Below, in pieces: positions 47,876 to 57,559 of a stretch of DNA of 64,000 nucleotides (position 1 is its first letter; each line of letters opens with the position of its first letter). The notes beneath the pieces were generated by a model. It worked only from the letters and a program-made list of their open reading frames with translations, did not search any database and was not told the DNA's origin. Origin of the DNA: Pogona vitticeps. Lineage: Eukaryota > Chordata > Lepidosauria > Squamata > Agamidae. Location of the stretch: assembly GCF_051106095.1 (NCBI RefSeq), contig NC_135785.1, positions 183,751,045 to 183,815,044 of the forward strand, given 5' to 3'. A program made the position numbers and the translations under genes.

Positions 47876-48339
47876 AATAAGGACCACGTCCCTCAAAACA
47901 AAAGCTAAAGGTAACTGAGGAGGATGTACTGTGTATTCGACTCAAATCCTGCACTTCATGTATATGCCACGGCTGCTAAAACTATTAATAAGTGCCCAAT
48001 CGCTAGGATTCTCCCACGGGGCACCACCTGTGTTTTTGTGGCGGGTCTCTCCCCCCCCCCCCAGCCATCCTCCTCGCCTTCTCCTCCTATTCCTCCTCCC
48101 CAAAGCCTGCTTCTGCCTCTTCCCCAAGACAGGGCAGTCCCGGGAGGAGCTCCCCCAGGGAGAGATCTGCGCTGGGAACTAACTGGGCTCGCTTCCCTCC
48201 CATCCCTCCATGATGCGCATCTCCCCGGGACGAGGGGGCTCTGGCTCATCCAGCGGCCGCCAGAAGACAGAAATACACACACGTACTTGGGCGGCAAAAG
48301 GAACGGGAGGAACGAAGACCCGCACCGCGCCTGCTCCTC

Positions 48340-48347
48340 CTTCCGGT
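48340..48347 (-). promoter_or_regulatory. ETS/GABP-like site ACCGGAAG
   Basis: ACCGGAAG on the minus strand inside the CpG-rich block. Such sites are typical of housekeeping promoters. Confidence 0.45.
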
Positions 48348-48472
48348 CGTAGGTGGAGAAAAAAAGGAAGAGGAGGGGCCAGCGAAGCAGCCTACACGCA
48401 CACACACACACCCGCGCGCAGGAAAAGGGCTTTTTGATGCGTGAAGGGCTTTTTTGGTTTTGCTAGATTCAT

Positions 48473-48487
48473 GGCGCCATCTGGTGG
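48473..48487 (-). promoter_or_regulatory. CTCF-like core CCACCAGATGGCGCC
   Basis: The minus strand reads CCACCAGATGGCGCC, an excellent fit to the vertebrate CTCF core (CCASYAGRKGGCR). It lies at the outer edge of the CpG-rich block, about 70 bases from the hairpin repeat. Confidence 0.6.
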
Positions 48488-48556
48488 TCATGCGCGAGCA
48501 TCACAAGCACTGTCGCTTCTTCCCGCTTATTTTCCCAAACAGAGACACGTCCCCGT

Positions 48557-48822
48557 GTATTCGCGAGGCTTTCACGGCCGAGATCTAATGGTTGTTGTGG
48601 GCTTTTCGGGCTCTTTGGCCGTGTTCTGAAGGTTGTTCTTCCTGACGTTTCGCCAGTCTTTGTGGCTGGCATCTTCAGAGGACAGCACTCTGTGCTCTCT
48701 CAGCACTCCCAAGCCAGAGTGCTGTCCTGTGAAGAGGCCGTCCACAGAGACTGGCGAAACGTCAGGAAGAACAACCTTCAGAACACGGCCAAAGAGCCCG
48801 AAAAACGCACAACAGCCATACG
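48557..48822 (+). repeat. Penelope-type hairpin repeat with hammerhead-like core (copy 2)
   Basis: The left end GTATTCGCGAGGCTTTCACG matches the reversed right end of copy 1. The palindrome runs 48588-48819, with centre arms GGACAGCACTCTG (48680-48692) and CAGAGTGCTGTCC (48715-48727). On the minus strand the left arm reads CTGAAGA (48678-48672), a stem GCCAG/CTGGC with a 9-base loop, then GAAAC (48651-48647) and GTC. In the right arm the first box is altered. Confidence 0.75.
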
Positions 48823-49295
48823 TCCCCATCTCTGCTTCCTTGGAAGAGTTCCTAAGGCAGCTTGTCTGTGTAAATTGTGTGCTCTTCACAGAACACCATT
48901 ACCTTAAGGGAAGGCCTTGGGGAAGCCCAAGTAATGATGATGATGATAGAGAAATATTGAGAGACAGTGCTGAAGCAGCAAAATGCTGGTGGACAAGGAA
49001 TGCTAGTAGACCATGGGGCAGGAGTTGAGAAGGAGAGGAGAGGACTGGAAAGGTTTTTACCTTCAAAGAGGGTTGACTAGCTAGAACCTTAGTTAGAACT
49101 TCTAAATTGCAAAGTTTCTTTCTAAGTCCCACTTATTTCCTTCTCCACTTTCCCCAATGTACTTGAGTGTGTGGTACCTTATGATATCTCTTATTTTTAC
49201 TGTGCTTTTAAGTGGTTTTTAACTATTATCAATGTGTGTGTGTGTTCTGTGCCATTAAGTTGGATACGCATAGTGACACTAATAAGGTTAAGTGA
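48823..49295. other. unannotated DNA
   Basis: No gene or repeat recognised. Confidence 0.35.
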
Positions 49296-49301
49296 GATAT
49301 T

Positions 49302-49392
<91 letters not shown>
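49296..49392 (+). repeat. (TTTA)n microsatellite, tail of a minus-strand LINE
   Basis: About 24 TTTA units directly abut the 3' end of the LINE fragment at 49393-49800, as expected for an expanded (TAAA)n tail. Confidence 0.95.
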
Positions 49393-49393
<1 letters not shown>

Positions 49394-49800
49394 TTTAATT
49401 TATTTATTTAATTTATACCCCGCCTATCTGGCCCACCGGACCACTCTAGGCGGCTTCTAAATATAAAATCAAATAATAAAACATAGACAAATACATAATA
49501 ATCAAACAAGAACAGCAGTAAAAATAAAAAGGAAAAGTAAGAAAAAATCAAGAGTTGGCTGGAGGGAAGGCCTGAATAAACAGCCATGTTTTTAATTGGG
49601 TTTTAAAGGTGCCCAGTGTGGGGGCCGCGCGAATCGTAGGAGGGAGATTGTTCCAGAGGCGAGGTTTCGTGTCTTCTCCTTCCGGGTCTCTCTCAGCGTC
49701 AGGCTCCTGAGCCTCACCTCCTGACTCGCGCGGGTGATCCGGGTAGACCTTGGTGGGAGGAGGCGTTCCGCCAAATATCGCCAAATATTTAAAGAGTGGT
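49393..49800 (-). mobile_element. L2/CR1-group LINE 3' end, minus strand
   Basis: The minus strand encodes LWNNLPPTIRAAPTLGTFKT followed by QLKTWLFIQAF, the typical C-terminus of L2/CR1-group ORF2. A 3' UTR with GCCGCCTAGAGTGGTCCGGT, GGGCCAGATAGGCGGGGTAT and the TAAA tail follows. Only the last about 400 bases are present. Confidence 0.8.
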
Positions 49801-50536
49801 TTTACCGATTCCTATCCCCCCCCCAGTGAGTTTCCATGGCTGAGTGTGGATTCAAAGCCAGGCCTCCTAAGTCTTAGTTTGTGATAATGTCGTATGAAAA
49901 CCAAGCAGCAGCTTCCTGGAGTGTATGTTATAACACAAAGGGCCACCAGTGCCATTACCATCAGTCTGAACAAATACCGTCCCTTCCTCCCAAACCCTGA
50001 ATTTTATGCAGGGGGGGAGGGCGAAAATGAAGTTATTACACCTGTCTCCAGGATGGCATGCCATGTTGTGCATCACTCCACTGAATTAAATGCTCTTTCA
50101 GAAATATTCCAGTCAGGATTATCAGAATGGAGCAGTTCTGATCTGCAGTTATTCTGTGATTCTGATACCATGTCCGTTCTGCCCCATGTTAGCTCCAGAA
50201 GTAGTCAGGAATGTGGCTACTGGAAATCAGGCACCAGAATGTGGCTGGTAGAATTCCATAGATTTATCTAGAAGCTTATTCATTTTGCAATAACTAATCG
50301 CTGGTTTTAGTCCCTTTTTCCTTTTATGAAAAAAAAAGATCTCCCACAATTGCACTAACAATAAAAATATTTGTGAAAATATTTGTAGCCAGAATCCTTT
50401 GGGGAGAACGAAGGGTAACTGTGCAAGCAACCTGCCCCCATGTTGCATGGCCAGTCACAAAACCAGCTATGTTTTAGACCAAAGAAGAGATTTATCTTTC
50501 AGTGTGTAGTTTCTCCCAGCAAGATTCTTTAATATT
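49801..50536. other. unannotated DNA
   Basis: No named repeat. A C run lies at 49819-49826. Confidence 0.35.
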
Positions 50537-51130
50537 TTGTCATGGGAGGTTGTATTGAAGACGGGAAGGAGTGGGTATGGATTTTCATTAAATCTTCATT
50601 ATCTTGAGAACTGGACAAGGGCTAGCTGGTTGGAACTGAATCTTGGCAAGACAAGGGTCCTTTTGTCAGGAAGGGCCCCTGATCGACTTGGTGGCACCCT
50701 GCCTGGTCGTGAAGGGGATCAAACTCACCCTGAAGGATCAGGTGCAAACTCTTGGTATGCTGCTGGACTCAGTTCTTTCAATCAGATCTCGGCTGTGGCC
50801 AAGTCTGCCTTTTATCAGCTGAGGTGGATAACACGCTTTCACCCCTATCTCAACAGAAAATCCCTTACAATGCTGGTTCATGCACATGTAATCTCAAAAA
50901 TAGACTATTACAATCCTCTCTACGTGGGGTTGCCCTTGAAGATGGTTCGGAAGCTGCAGCAGGTGCAGAACACCATTGCCAGAGTAGTCTCCAGAACATC
51001 TCAATATAACCATATAAGTCCTGTTCTGCACTGGCTGCTTGTATGCTTCCTGGCCAAATTCAAGGTGTTTATGTTAGGATTTAAAGCCCTCAACAGTTTA
51101 GGACCTTGTTACCTGTTTGAGTGCCTGTAG
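50537..51130 (+). mobile_element. L2/CR1-group LINE fragment with a 197-codon open frame
   Basis: The frame is open for 197 codons. It encodes WLELNLGKTRVLLSGRAP, then AVAKSAFYQLRWITRFHPYL, HAHVISKIDYYNPLYVGLPL and VRKLQQVQNTIARVV, ending in KFKVFMLGFKALNSLGPCYL. This is the post-RT C-terminal region of an L2/CR1-group ORF2. It matches the same section of the element at 10085-11570 and, inverted, at 37745-38600. There is no catalytic RT core and no 3' tail. The ATG is not a real start. Confidence 0.8.
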
Positions 51131-51516
51131 CAAATAGTTCCAAGTACATGCATAGGATTCTTTTGCCGATGAGAAGCAGAGATGATGGAAACTGGAGTCC
51201 AATAACTTCTGAAGGGCCACAGATTCCCATTCCTGCTCTAAAGTCTTTTCTTCAGTTGTGACACTGCATGAGGCAGGATTCAACTACTTAGAGGTGCTCA
51301 AGGAGAAGATACAAGCTCTGCACAATATGCTGTGAGTCTTTCTGTCTGCATATTGGGATATCCTATTAGAGGAGGGTTAGGGAGTGGGGAAATAGATGTG
51401 TAGCTCTGTGTGCTCCACTTCAAAGAAATGATATCATAATCACTGGCAAATTACCACTGATTAAAGGCTTCCTTTTGTGATTTCAAGGTACACACAGCTT
51501 ATACCTAATGCAATCA
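51131..51516. other. unannotated DNA with a hAT-like scrap
   Basis: GATGGAAACTGGAGTCCAAT followed by GAAGGGCCACAGATTCCCAT (51181-51236) resembles the reptile 'tggactccaacttcc ... gggcca' repeat. Otherwise nothing. Confidence 0.4.
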
Positions 51517-52600
51517 AGTTATGTGCAGTAGATCAGATGGAAAGCTCTTTAATCTCTCTAGATTGATAGCGAAGACCAAAGTCCAGCTGAAATGCATGCA
51601 GGACTTCATCTTTGCCGATGATGCAGCCATTGTTGCTCACTCTGTCGAAGAGCTGCAACAACTTATGAATCGTTTTAGTAAGGCCTGCCAAGACTTTGGA
51701 CTAACAATCAGCCTGAAGAAAACACAAGTCACGGGCCAGTGCGTGGACTCGCCTCTCTCTTTTACCATCTCTTCATAAGAATTGGAGATTTTTCATGACT
51801 TAGTGTACCTTGGCTCAACGATCTCTGACACACTCTCTCTAGATGTCGAGCTAGATAAATGCATTGGCAAGGAAGCTACCATGTCCTCTAGACTCACAAA
51901 GAGATTATGGCTTAATAAGAAACTGATGGGATATACCAAGATCCAGGTCTATAGAGCTTGTGTCCTGAGTACACTCCTGTACTGCAGTGAGACCTGAACC
52001 CATTGTGCACGGCAGGAGAGGTAGTTGAACACATTCCATATGTGTTGTCTCCGACACATTTTTGGTATCACCTGGCAGGACAAAGTTCCAAATAGAGTAG
52101 TCCTAGATAGAACGAGCAGGAATTTTTAGCATGTATACATTACTGAAACAGTGACGTCTACATTGGCTCGGGCATATCGTGAGAATGGCTGATGGTTGGA
52201 TTCCAAAAGATCTCCTTTATGGAGAATTAGTGCAGAGAAACCGCCCCAGAGGGAGACCACAGCTGCGATGCAAGGATATCTGCAAGTGAGATCTGAAGGC
52301 CTTAGGAATGGACCTCAACAGATGGGAAATCTTGACATCTGAGCATTCAACCTGGAGGCAGGTGGTACATCACAGCCTCTCGCAATTTGAAGAGACAATT
52401 GTTCAGCACGCCGAGGCAAAGAGGCAGTCCTGAAACCAGCAAAATCAGGGAGCTGGACAGGACAGATTGTATTTGTCTTCTGTGTGGAAAGGATTGTCAC
52501 TCTTGAATTGGCCTTCTCAGCCACACTAGACATTGTTCCAAGACCTCTATTCGGAGCGCGTTACCATATTTTCTCGAGAGTGAAGGATGCCTACATGTAT
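51517..52600 (+). mobile_element. LINE with FADD reverse transcriptase and C2H2-type tail (copy 2)
   Basis: SDGKLFNLSRLIAKTKVQLK is followed by IFADDAAIVAHSVEELQQLM with the catalytic FADD at 51611-51622, then GLTISLKKTQV. The next frame gives LVYLGSTISDTLSLDVELDK and VYRACVLSTLLYCSET. Later frames retain a DGWIPKDLLYGEL-type phrase (near 52185) and a cysteine-rich end (about 52470-52545) matching the minus-strand copy at 32193-32570. It is the 3' two-thirds of RT plus C-terminus, dead through stops and shifts. Clade uncertain; RTE-like by overall motif order. Confidence 0.8.
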
Positions 52601-52952
52601 GCACACTCCAAAACTGTGACAGTAAGCCTTTAACCAAAGATAATTTGCCACTACTGCTGATATCATTCTCATTGCATATGCAGAGCAATGCAACAGGATT
52701 TTAGGCAGTGGACCTTGAATCTGTTCGTCATCATAGTAAAGCTGGAAAGAATCACTGATGTTACAAAGTTCCGGCAAGACACAGTGACCTTTTCATGAAA
52801 TGTCTTTAAAAGCTGAAATGTTGTTTTGGAATGGAAAAAAAATTCTAACTCAACTGGATATCAATTTGACTTTGGCTTTGGCTTTAGAGTGCTTAAACAT
52901 TACATGTACCAGGGCTCATTTGCCTGGTTTGCTTTTTAGCAGATCTTTCCCA
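52601..52952. other. unannotated DNA
   Basis: 52601-52800 may be the LINE's 3' flank, but it does not match copy 1. Nothing else is recognised. Confidence 0.35.
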
Positions 52953-52954
52953 TA

Positions 52955-53459
52955 CAGTGGGGTCTTTACTTGAGAACTTAATCCGTATTGGAAGGCGGTT
53001 CTCAAGTCAAAAAGTTCTCAGGTCAAATCTGCATTTCCCATAGGAATGCACTGAAAACCATTTGATCCGTATCTGCTCTTTTCAGTCCATAGAAACTAAT
53101 GGGAAGCTGCTATTCCGCCTTCGACCACTAGAGGGGGATATTTTGTTTCTTCTTTTTTTTCTTAGGTCATGAAAAGTTCAGGGAAGGCAGGGAAAATACA
53201 GTCCAGGCAGTACCAGGCAGTCTGAAGACTCCCAATCCACTCTCTAAACGCTGGGAGGAGTGAGGAAGCAGACAGGCACCCTTTTCACTGGCCAACAGTT
53301 AACTGAAAGTTCAAATTTTGCACTTTCCCTGCCTCCCACGTGGTTTATTTTTCAGTTCTTAACTCAAACCTAAGTACTTAAGTCAATATTTTCCTATGAG
53401 AGCGGTTCTTAAGTCAAAATGTTCTTAACTCGAGCCGTTCTTAAGTCAAGACCCCACTG
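52955..53459 (+). mobile_element. Tigger/mariner-type MITE, 505 bp (CAGTGGGGTCTT family)
   Basis: The left end CAGTGGGGTCTTTACTTGAG and the reverse-complemented right end CAGTGGGGTCTTGACTTAAG are flanked by TA (52953-52954, 53460-53461). The interior carries repeated TTCTCAAGTCAAAA-like units and the CATAGGAATGCA core. Its middle (GTGAGGAAGCAGACAGG to CAAATTTTGCACTTTCC) is related, inverted, to 60340-60430. Confidence 0.9.
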
Positions 53460-54400
53460 TACTGGGATATCCAATCTTTAGAGTTGCACAGAATGGTGTA
53501 GTTCCATTTTATTAAACAAACATCCAACCTAAATAACATAACCCTAACACCACAATAAAATATGATTACATAATACACCAGTGCCACCTTCACCCTCAGG
53601 TCTAGCATTAATAATATTTTAAAAATTCATTCAATCCATTTTCTCTTGAAAAATTCATTGTTTCCCTCTCCGGAATACATATTCCAGAAATACACTCCAT
53701 ATTTTCTTAAAATCATTATTTTTTGATAGGGTCTCTTCTTATTTTCATTTCATGTCAATTTATCATTAATTGCCATCTCCCATAATTCTCTATACCATTC
53801 CTTTAAATTAATCTGGTTATAATTTTTCCAATTTTTTGCAAAAAAATATTAACCTTGCTGCAGTAACCATTATTACAATTAAATCCTTATTTTCTTTCAA
53901 CAATTGATCTTAAATAAAAAATGTTTTTAATGTAGTTCCAAGAAAAAACAACTTTGTGGAGTCAGACACATCTCATTCTCCGAGAATTTTGGTGTCCTTG
54001 CCACATTCCATTGGGCCAGTCCAATGGAAGAGATCAACATGCACAAATGACCTCTCATCTATGTGGCATAGCAGTGTACATCCCCATGCTTACACCTTAA
54101 CACTCATTGAAAGATCCTATTTATTTTGCTTCTTACATTATTGCATCTGTGGTCACCCAATGCTGTGTATACCTGGCTACCCATGAAGCCAACAGTTGGA
54201 CTGAGACCCATTTCTTCATCACACCTTCAGCCATGTCTGTGCACAAAATCTTTGGACTCTAGTCAAGATAAATATTCTGTGATCCCATACTTAATGAAGG
54301 AATACTTTATTACGATGAAAGATCAGTAAAACCAAATCAACATAAAATGGATACATATAATTATAGTTTCATAAAGTCAGTCAGGGTAGTAAAATTCCAT
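53460..54400. other. AT-rich DNA, possible LINE 3' UTR
   Basis: Low-complexity A/T-rich stretch to about 53950, then unremarkable sequence. The part adjoining the ORF at 54510 could be its 3' UTR (minus strand) but shows no diagnostic tail. Confidence 0.3.
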
Positions 54401-54509
54401 TAAAACAGGATAAAACAACCCCTTCTTTCCAGTTAATAACTTAATGCTGTATAAGTAAAACCTCAGCCAGTGTTATATTAAAAGCATTATATTATCCATC
54501 TAAAATCAC

Positions 54510-55112
54510 CTACCCAAACATCTGATTACGAATAACCATTGCTGCAGCACAGAATTTGGCCACTTGTCTCGTAATATATGGGGTATTGTCAGAGAGTAGC
54601 AACTGGACATAATCCTCCTCTGATCTCCCGGGAGATTTACAGATAATAGGTGATAAAAGCTCCATACAAAGATCCCAATAGCAAGTACAGAAAAGGAGAA
54701 CATGACCAACTGATCCAAGTTTATCACTATTACAAGGGCAGAGACAATCTGATGCAGGCAAACATCGAAATCTTCCCTCCAGAAGCTTAGAAGGAAAGAC
54801 ATTGAGCCTAGCTAGTGTGAAAGCCCTAATGGCTTTAGATGGCATAGTGCTGGCTAAATATGAGGAAGTCATAAAAGAAAATTTATTAAGAAAGTTATAT
54901 TTGCCTAAATGGCCAATATGGTCCTGCAATTCAATGTCCCATACCCTTAACTTCACCGCATTGATAGCATCTGTGAGACCCATTGCTATAAGTATACTGG
55001 GGGGAAAGCCAATTTTCAATATCTCTTCAGTTATATGCTTCTTCTCCAACTGAAAGGAATCTAGGATTTTTTCTTCTAATGAAAAAATCAGTTTAAGCCA
55101 GTATTTCACCAT
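54510..55112 (-). mobile_element. LINE-type ORF2 C-terminal region, 200-codon open frame
   Basis: A 200-codon frame on the minus strand has no stop. The C-terminal third holds FTLARLNVFPSKLLEGRFRC, then CLCPCNSDKLGSVGHVLLFC with a following C. This C-x-C...H-x4-C pattern is like the zinc-binding domain closing several LINE reverse transcriptases. The ending TRQVAKFCAAAMVIRNQ is helical. The N-terminal part (DLQDHIGH-like, NKFSFMTSSYLAS) is unassigned. The Met at 55112 is unlikely to be a true start. RT itself is absent, so it is a 5'-truncated copy. It is one of the longest intact retroelement frames here, suggesting a fairly recent insertion. Confidence 0.6.
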
Positions 55113-56255
55113 AAGGATATTAACTCAACCTTAGTGTGATCTTGATTTGTGAATGTGTAGACAACTTGTGACCTTCTAGAAACTGATGGATTGCAACTTC
55201 CATCATTTCTTGCTATTGGCTATATTTGCTAGAGCTGATGTGAGTGGTAAGCCTATAATATCTGGAAAGCCACCCATTGTACACACTGGCCCTCTGCATA
55301 AAAAAGTATACTTGTTGCAAATCTTACTGTCCTCAAATGGAAAATAGGTATATTTCTAATGATGCACTCATTGCTGCTGTTTGAAGCTAACAAGGGCAGC
55401 AATCAAATAGTCTCTAAGCAACCCTTAAATTTGGGATTGCAGAAAATTGCAAAGAATAAAGAATAAAAATTGATCTCTGCGCACCTGGCAGCCTCAGTGT
55501 AACAGAATATTGAACATGACCAGTCATGGCTGTCTTGTTTTAATTGGTTTTCCAGTTCCTATTAACTCTGCTCAGCTAAATAGACAGGAGCCAGTATAAC
55601 TCAGAGAGCTATATAGTTAGCTCTAAATAGCTTTGCAAATATTGCACTAATATTTTTTTTCTAAAAGGGGGAATATCTTATTATTGTTAAATTAGAAAGT
55701 AAGGCAATCTTTTGCCATAATGATTCAATTGCAACGTCCACTTGAAGAAAAAGTCTCCTAGAACAAAAAACAAAAAAACAAAAAAAGACTCATGTTTGTT
55801 ATAGAACAGGGTTGGGAAACCTGCAATCCTCAAGGTGTTATTGGATTACAACTCCCATCAGTCCTAACCAGCATACTCAGTGATGAGGGATAATGAAAGT
55901 TAAAATGTATGTCAACAACAGCTGGAGGGACCTGTAGAACAAGGAAATGGAGAAGCAAGAACAGGCAAATGGGAGAAAGGAAGGAAAAAGCAACAATCAA
56001 GGTAGAAAGTCTATTTCCATGCCCAACTTTTCCAGTGCCTACTATGTGCTCTTTACAAGAAATGACTTACCTCTCAAATATTATCTGATTATTGTTTCTA
56101 GAATATGTACAGATAGGAAGGAAGCTTACATGACATAGTCACATGATGGTTTCCTTTATTAACGGATGATAGCTGACAAAAATGATAGTGTCTACAAAGT
56201 TTGAGATATGAATCTTGTGTTTCCTTTAGAGTATGATACAGCTAAGACCTTAAAT
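55113..56255. other. unannotated DNA with hAT-like scraps
   Basis: TATTGGATTACAACTCCCAT with the later ACAACAGCTGGAGGGACC (55840-55935) is a decayed hAT-like MITE. GGATTGCAACTTCCATCATT (55191) is another scrap. No gene. Confidence 0.4.
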
Positions 56256-57541
56256 CAGCGGTCCCCAACCTTTTTGGGACAGCAGACCATTTGGGGGGTG
56301 GGGCGAGCTCCATGCGTGGACCGGTTGGGGGACGGGGGGCACCCCTGTGCTCACGGGTGGGCATGTCACGCTCATGGAGGGTCGTGTTGCACTTGCAGAG
56401 GGGTGTGTCATGCTTATGCGCATGTGCATGAGCGTGACATGCCCACCCGCAAGCGCGACACACCCACACACTCTCAAAATCTGCCTGGCTTCTAATTTCA
56501 GTCCAACTAGGAGTGGGAGCCGCAGCGGCGGCACCTACTTGGCGAATGTTGGGTTTCCTCATCAGGGTCTCCCAGAAGCGCTTTGCTTCAGAGTTGTCTC
56601 CCTGGTCCTGGAGGGCACAGGAGCAACCCCACCATCGACCCTCCCTACCTGGTAGGGACAGGGGCCTGCCTGCCCCCGAAGGGCCTACACGTCTAGAAAG
56701 GGAGCCCTTTCCCTGCCCGGCAGCCTTCTCCTTCCGAAGCAGTGGAACTTGTGGGGGTCAGGGCTTGGCGCCACTGGGGCTTCTGGTTTTAGGTCTCCCC
56801 CCCCCACTCTTTCCGGGTCACCTGGCGAGGCGCTCCAAAGCACTCCCGCGATGTGCCAGGGAGGGACGGAAGGAGGGGGCGACGCAGAGCCCTTATATTA
56901 AGCAGCTTGTTGGGCCACCTCTCCAGGCGCCAATGCTGCCTCCGGCACTGCTGCTGTCGGCTCGTCCTCTCTGCAGCTGAGGTGAAGGAGGGCCCCCGCT
57001 TGCAACCTGGGCATGCACTTCTCCTTCCTCCTGCCTGGTACTCCTCCGTTCCCTGCCCAGATGTGCTGTAGGAGGGGGTGATGCCGAGAAAACAGCCTTC
57101 TCGCACACGCTCCCCTCCCAAACCGTTTCTATTCGCAGCCTGCTGCGGAGAGCTCGTGACCATCCGTCCGTCTTGATGGTCTGTCACTCGTTCCCTCCCT
57201 CTCTCTTCCTTTCCTTTTCCTTTCCTGCTGCTGCTTGTTTGTTGCCACTGCCAGGGCCAAAGTGCCGCAGCCAACAAGGGGGTACGAATGTTCCGTCTGA
57301 GAGAACAAAGCGGCCAGTAGCAGGGACCGCTGGCCCGCGCACCAGCCAATGGGGAGCTGTGAAAGTGCAACACGCCCACCCGTGAGTGTGACACACTCAC
57401 CCGAGGGTGTGACATGCCCCTCCACAAGCGCGACAACCCCTATGCGTGCGGGCAGGGTGGGTGGAGATCCATGTCCGTGGCCCAGTTGAAGGAAGCCCAC
57501 AGACCGGCACCAGGCCGTGGACCAGGGGTTGGGGACCCCTG
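56256..57541 (+). mobile_element. hAT-type non-autonomous element, 1286 bp (CAG-GGTCCCCAACC termini)
   Basis: The left TIR CAGCGGTCCCCAACC and the reverse-complemented right TIR CAGGGGTCCCCAACC match 14/15. Subterminal zones on both sides repeat CACGCCCACCCG / TGACATGCCCACCC-type units. The interior is CpG-rich, so long frames occur, including 215 codons at 56789-57436; none looks like a transposase. The flanking octamers are only partly alike (CCTTAAAT, ATCTAAAC). A second, truncated copy is at 63520-63789. Confidence 0.8.
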
Positions 57542-57559
57542 ATCTAAACAAACCACGCA

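Larger units (their letters stand above)
48040..48500 (-). promoter_or_regulatory. GEMIN8: CpG-rich island, putative GEMIN8 promoter and 5' UTR exon
   Basis: This is the only CpG-dense, non-transposon stretch in the window. It carries an ETS-type ACCGGAAG on the minus strand (48340-48347) and a possible minus-strand donor, CCCAA|GTACGTG (GTACGT at 48281-48286), so a short 5' UTR exon could end at 48287. GEMIN8 needs an upstream non-coding exon, because its first coding exon begins with a splice acceptor nine bases before the ATG. The distance to that exon would be about 16.8 kb. The gene link is inference; the island could serve another transcript. Open frames on both strands here are composition artefacts. 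Confidence 0.45.

Noticed and set aside
47924-48437. 142- and 151-codon frames on opposite strands
   Set aside because: They coincide with the CpG-rich island, and composition alone explains their length. No conserved protein was recognised.
48210-49028. Plus-strand frames through the hairpin repeat (up to 131 codons)
   Set aside because: They reuse the same palindrome on both strands and in both copies, so they are readings of the repeat.
56789-57436. 215-codon open frame on the minus strand, the longest in the window
   Set aside because: It lies inside the CpG-rich hAT element, overlaps frames on both strands, and is a product of GC-rich, stop-poor sequence. No transposase or other domain is visible.
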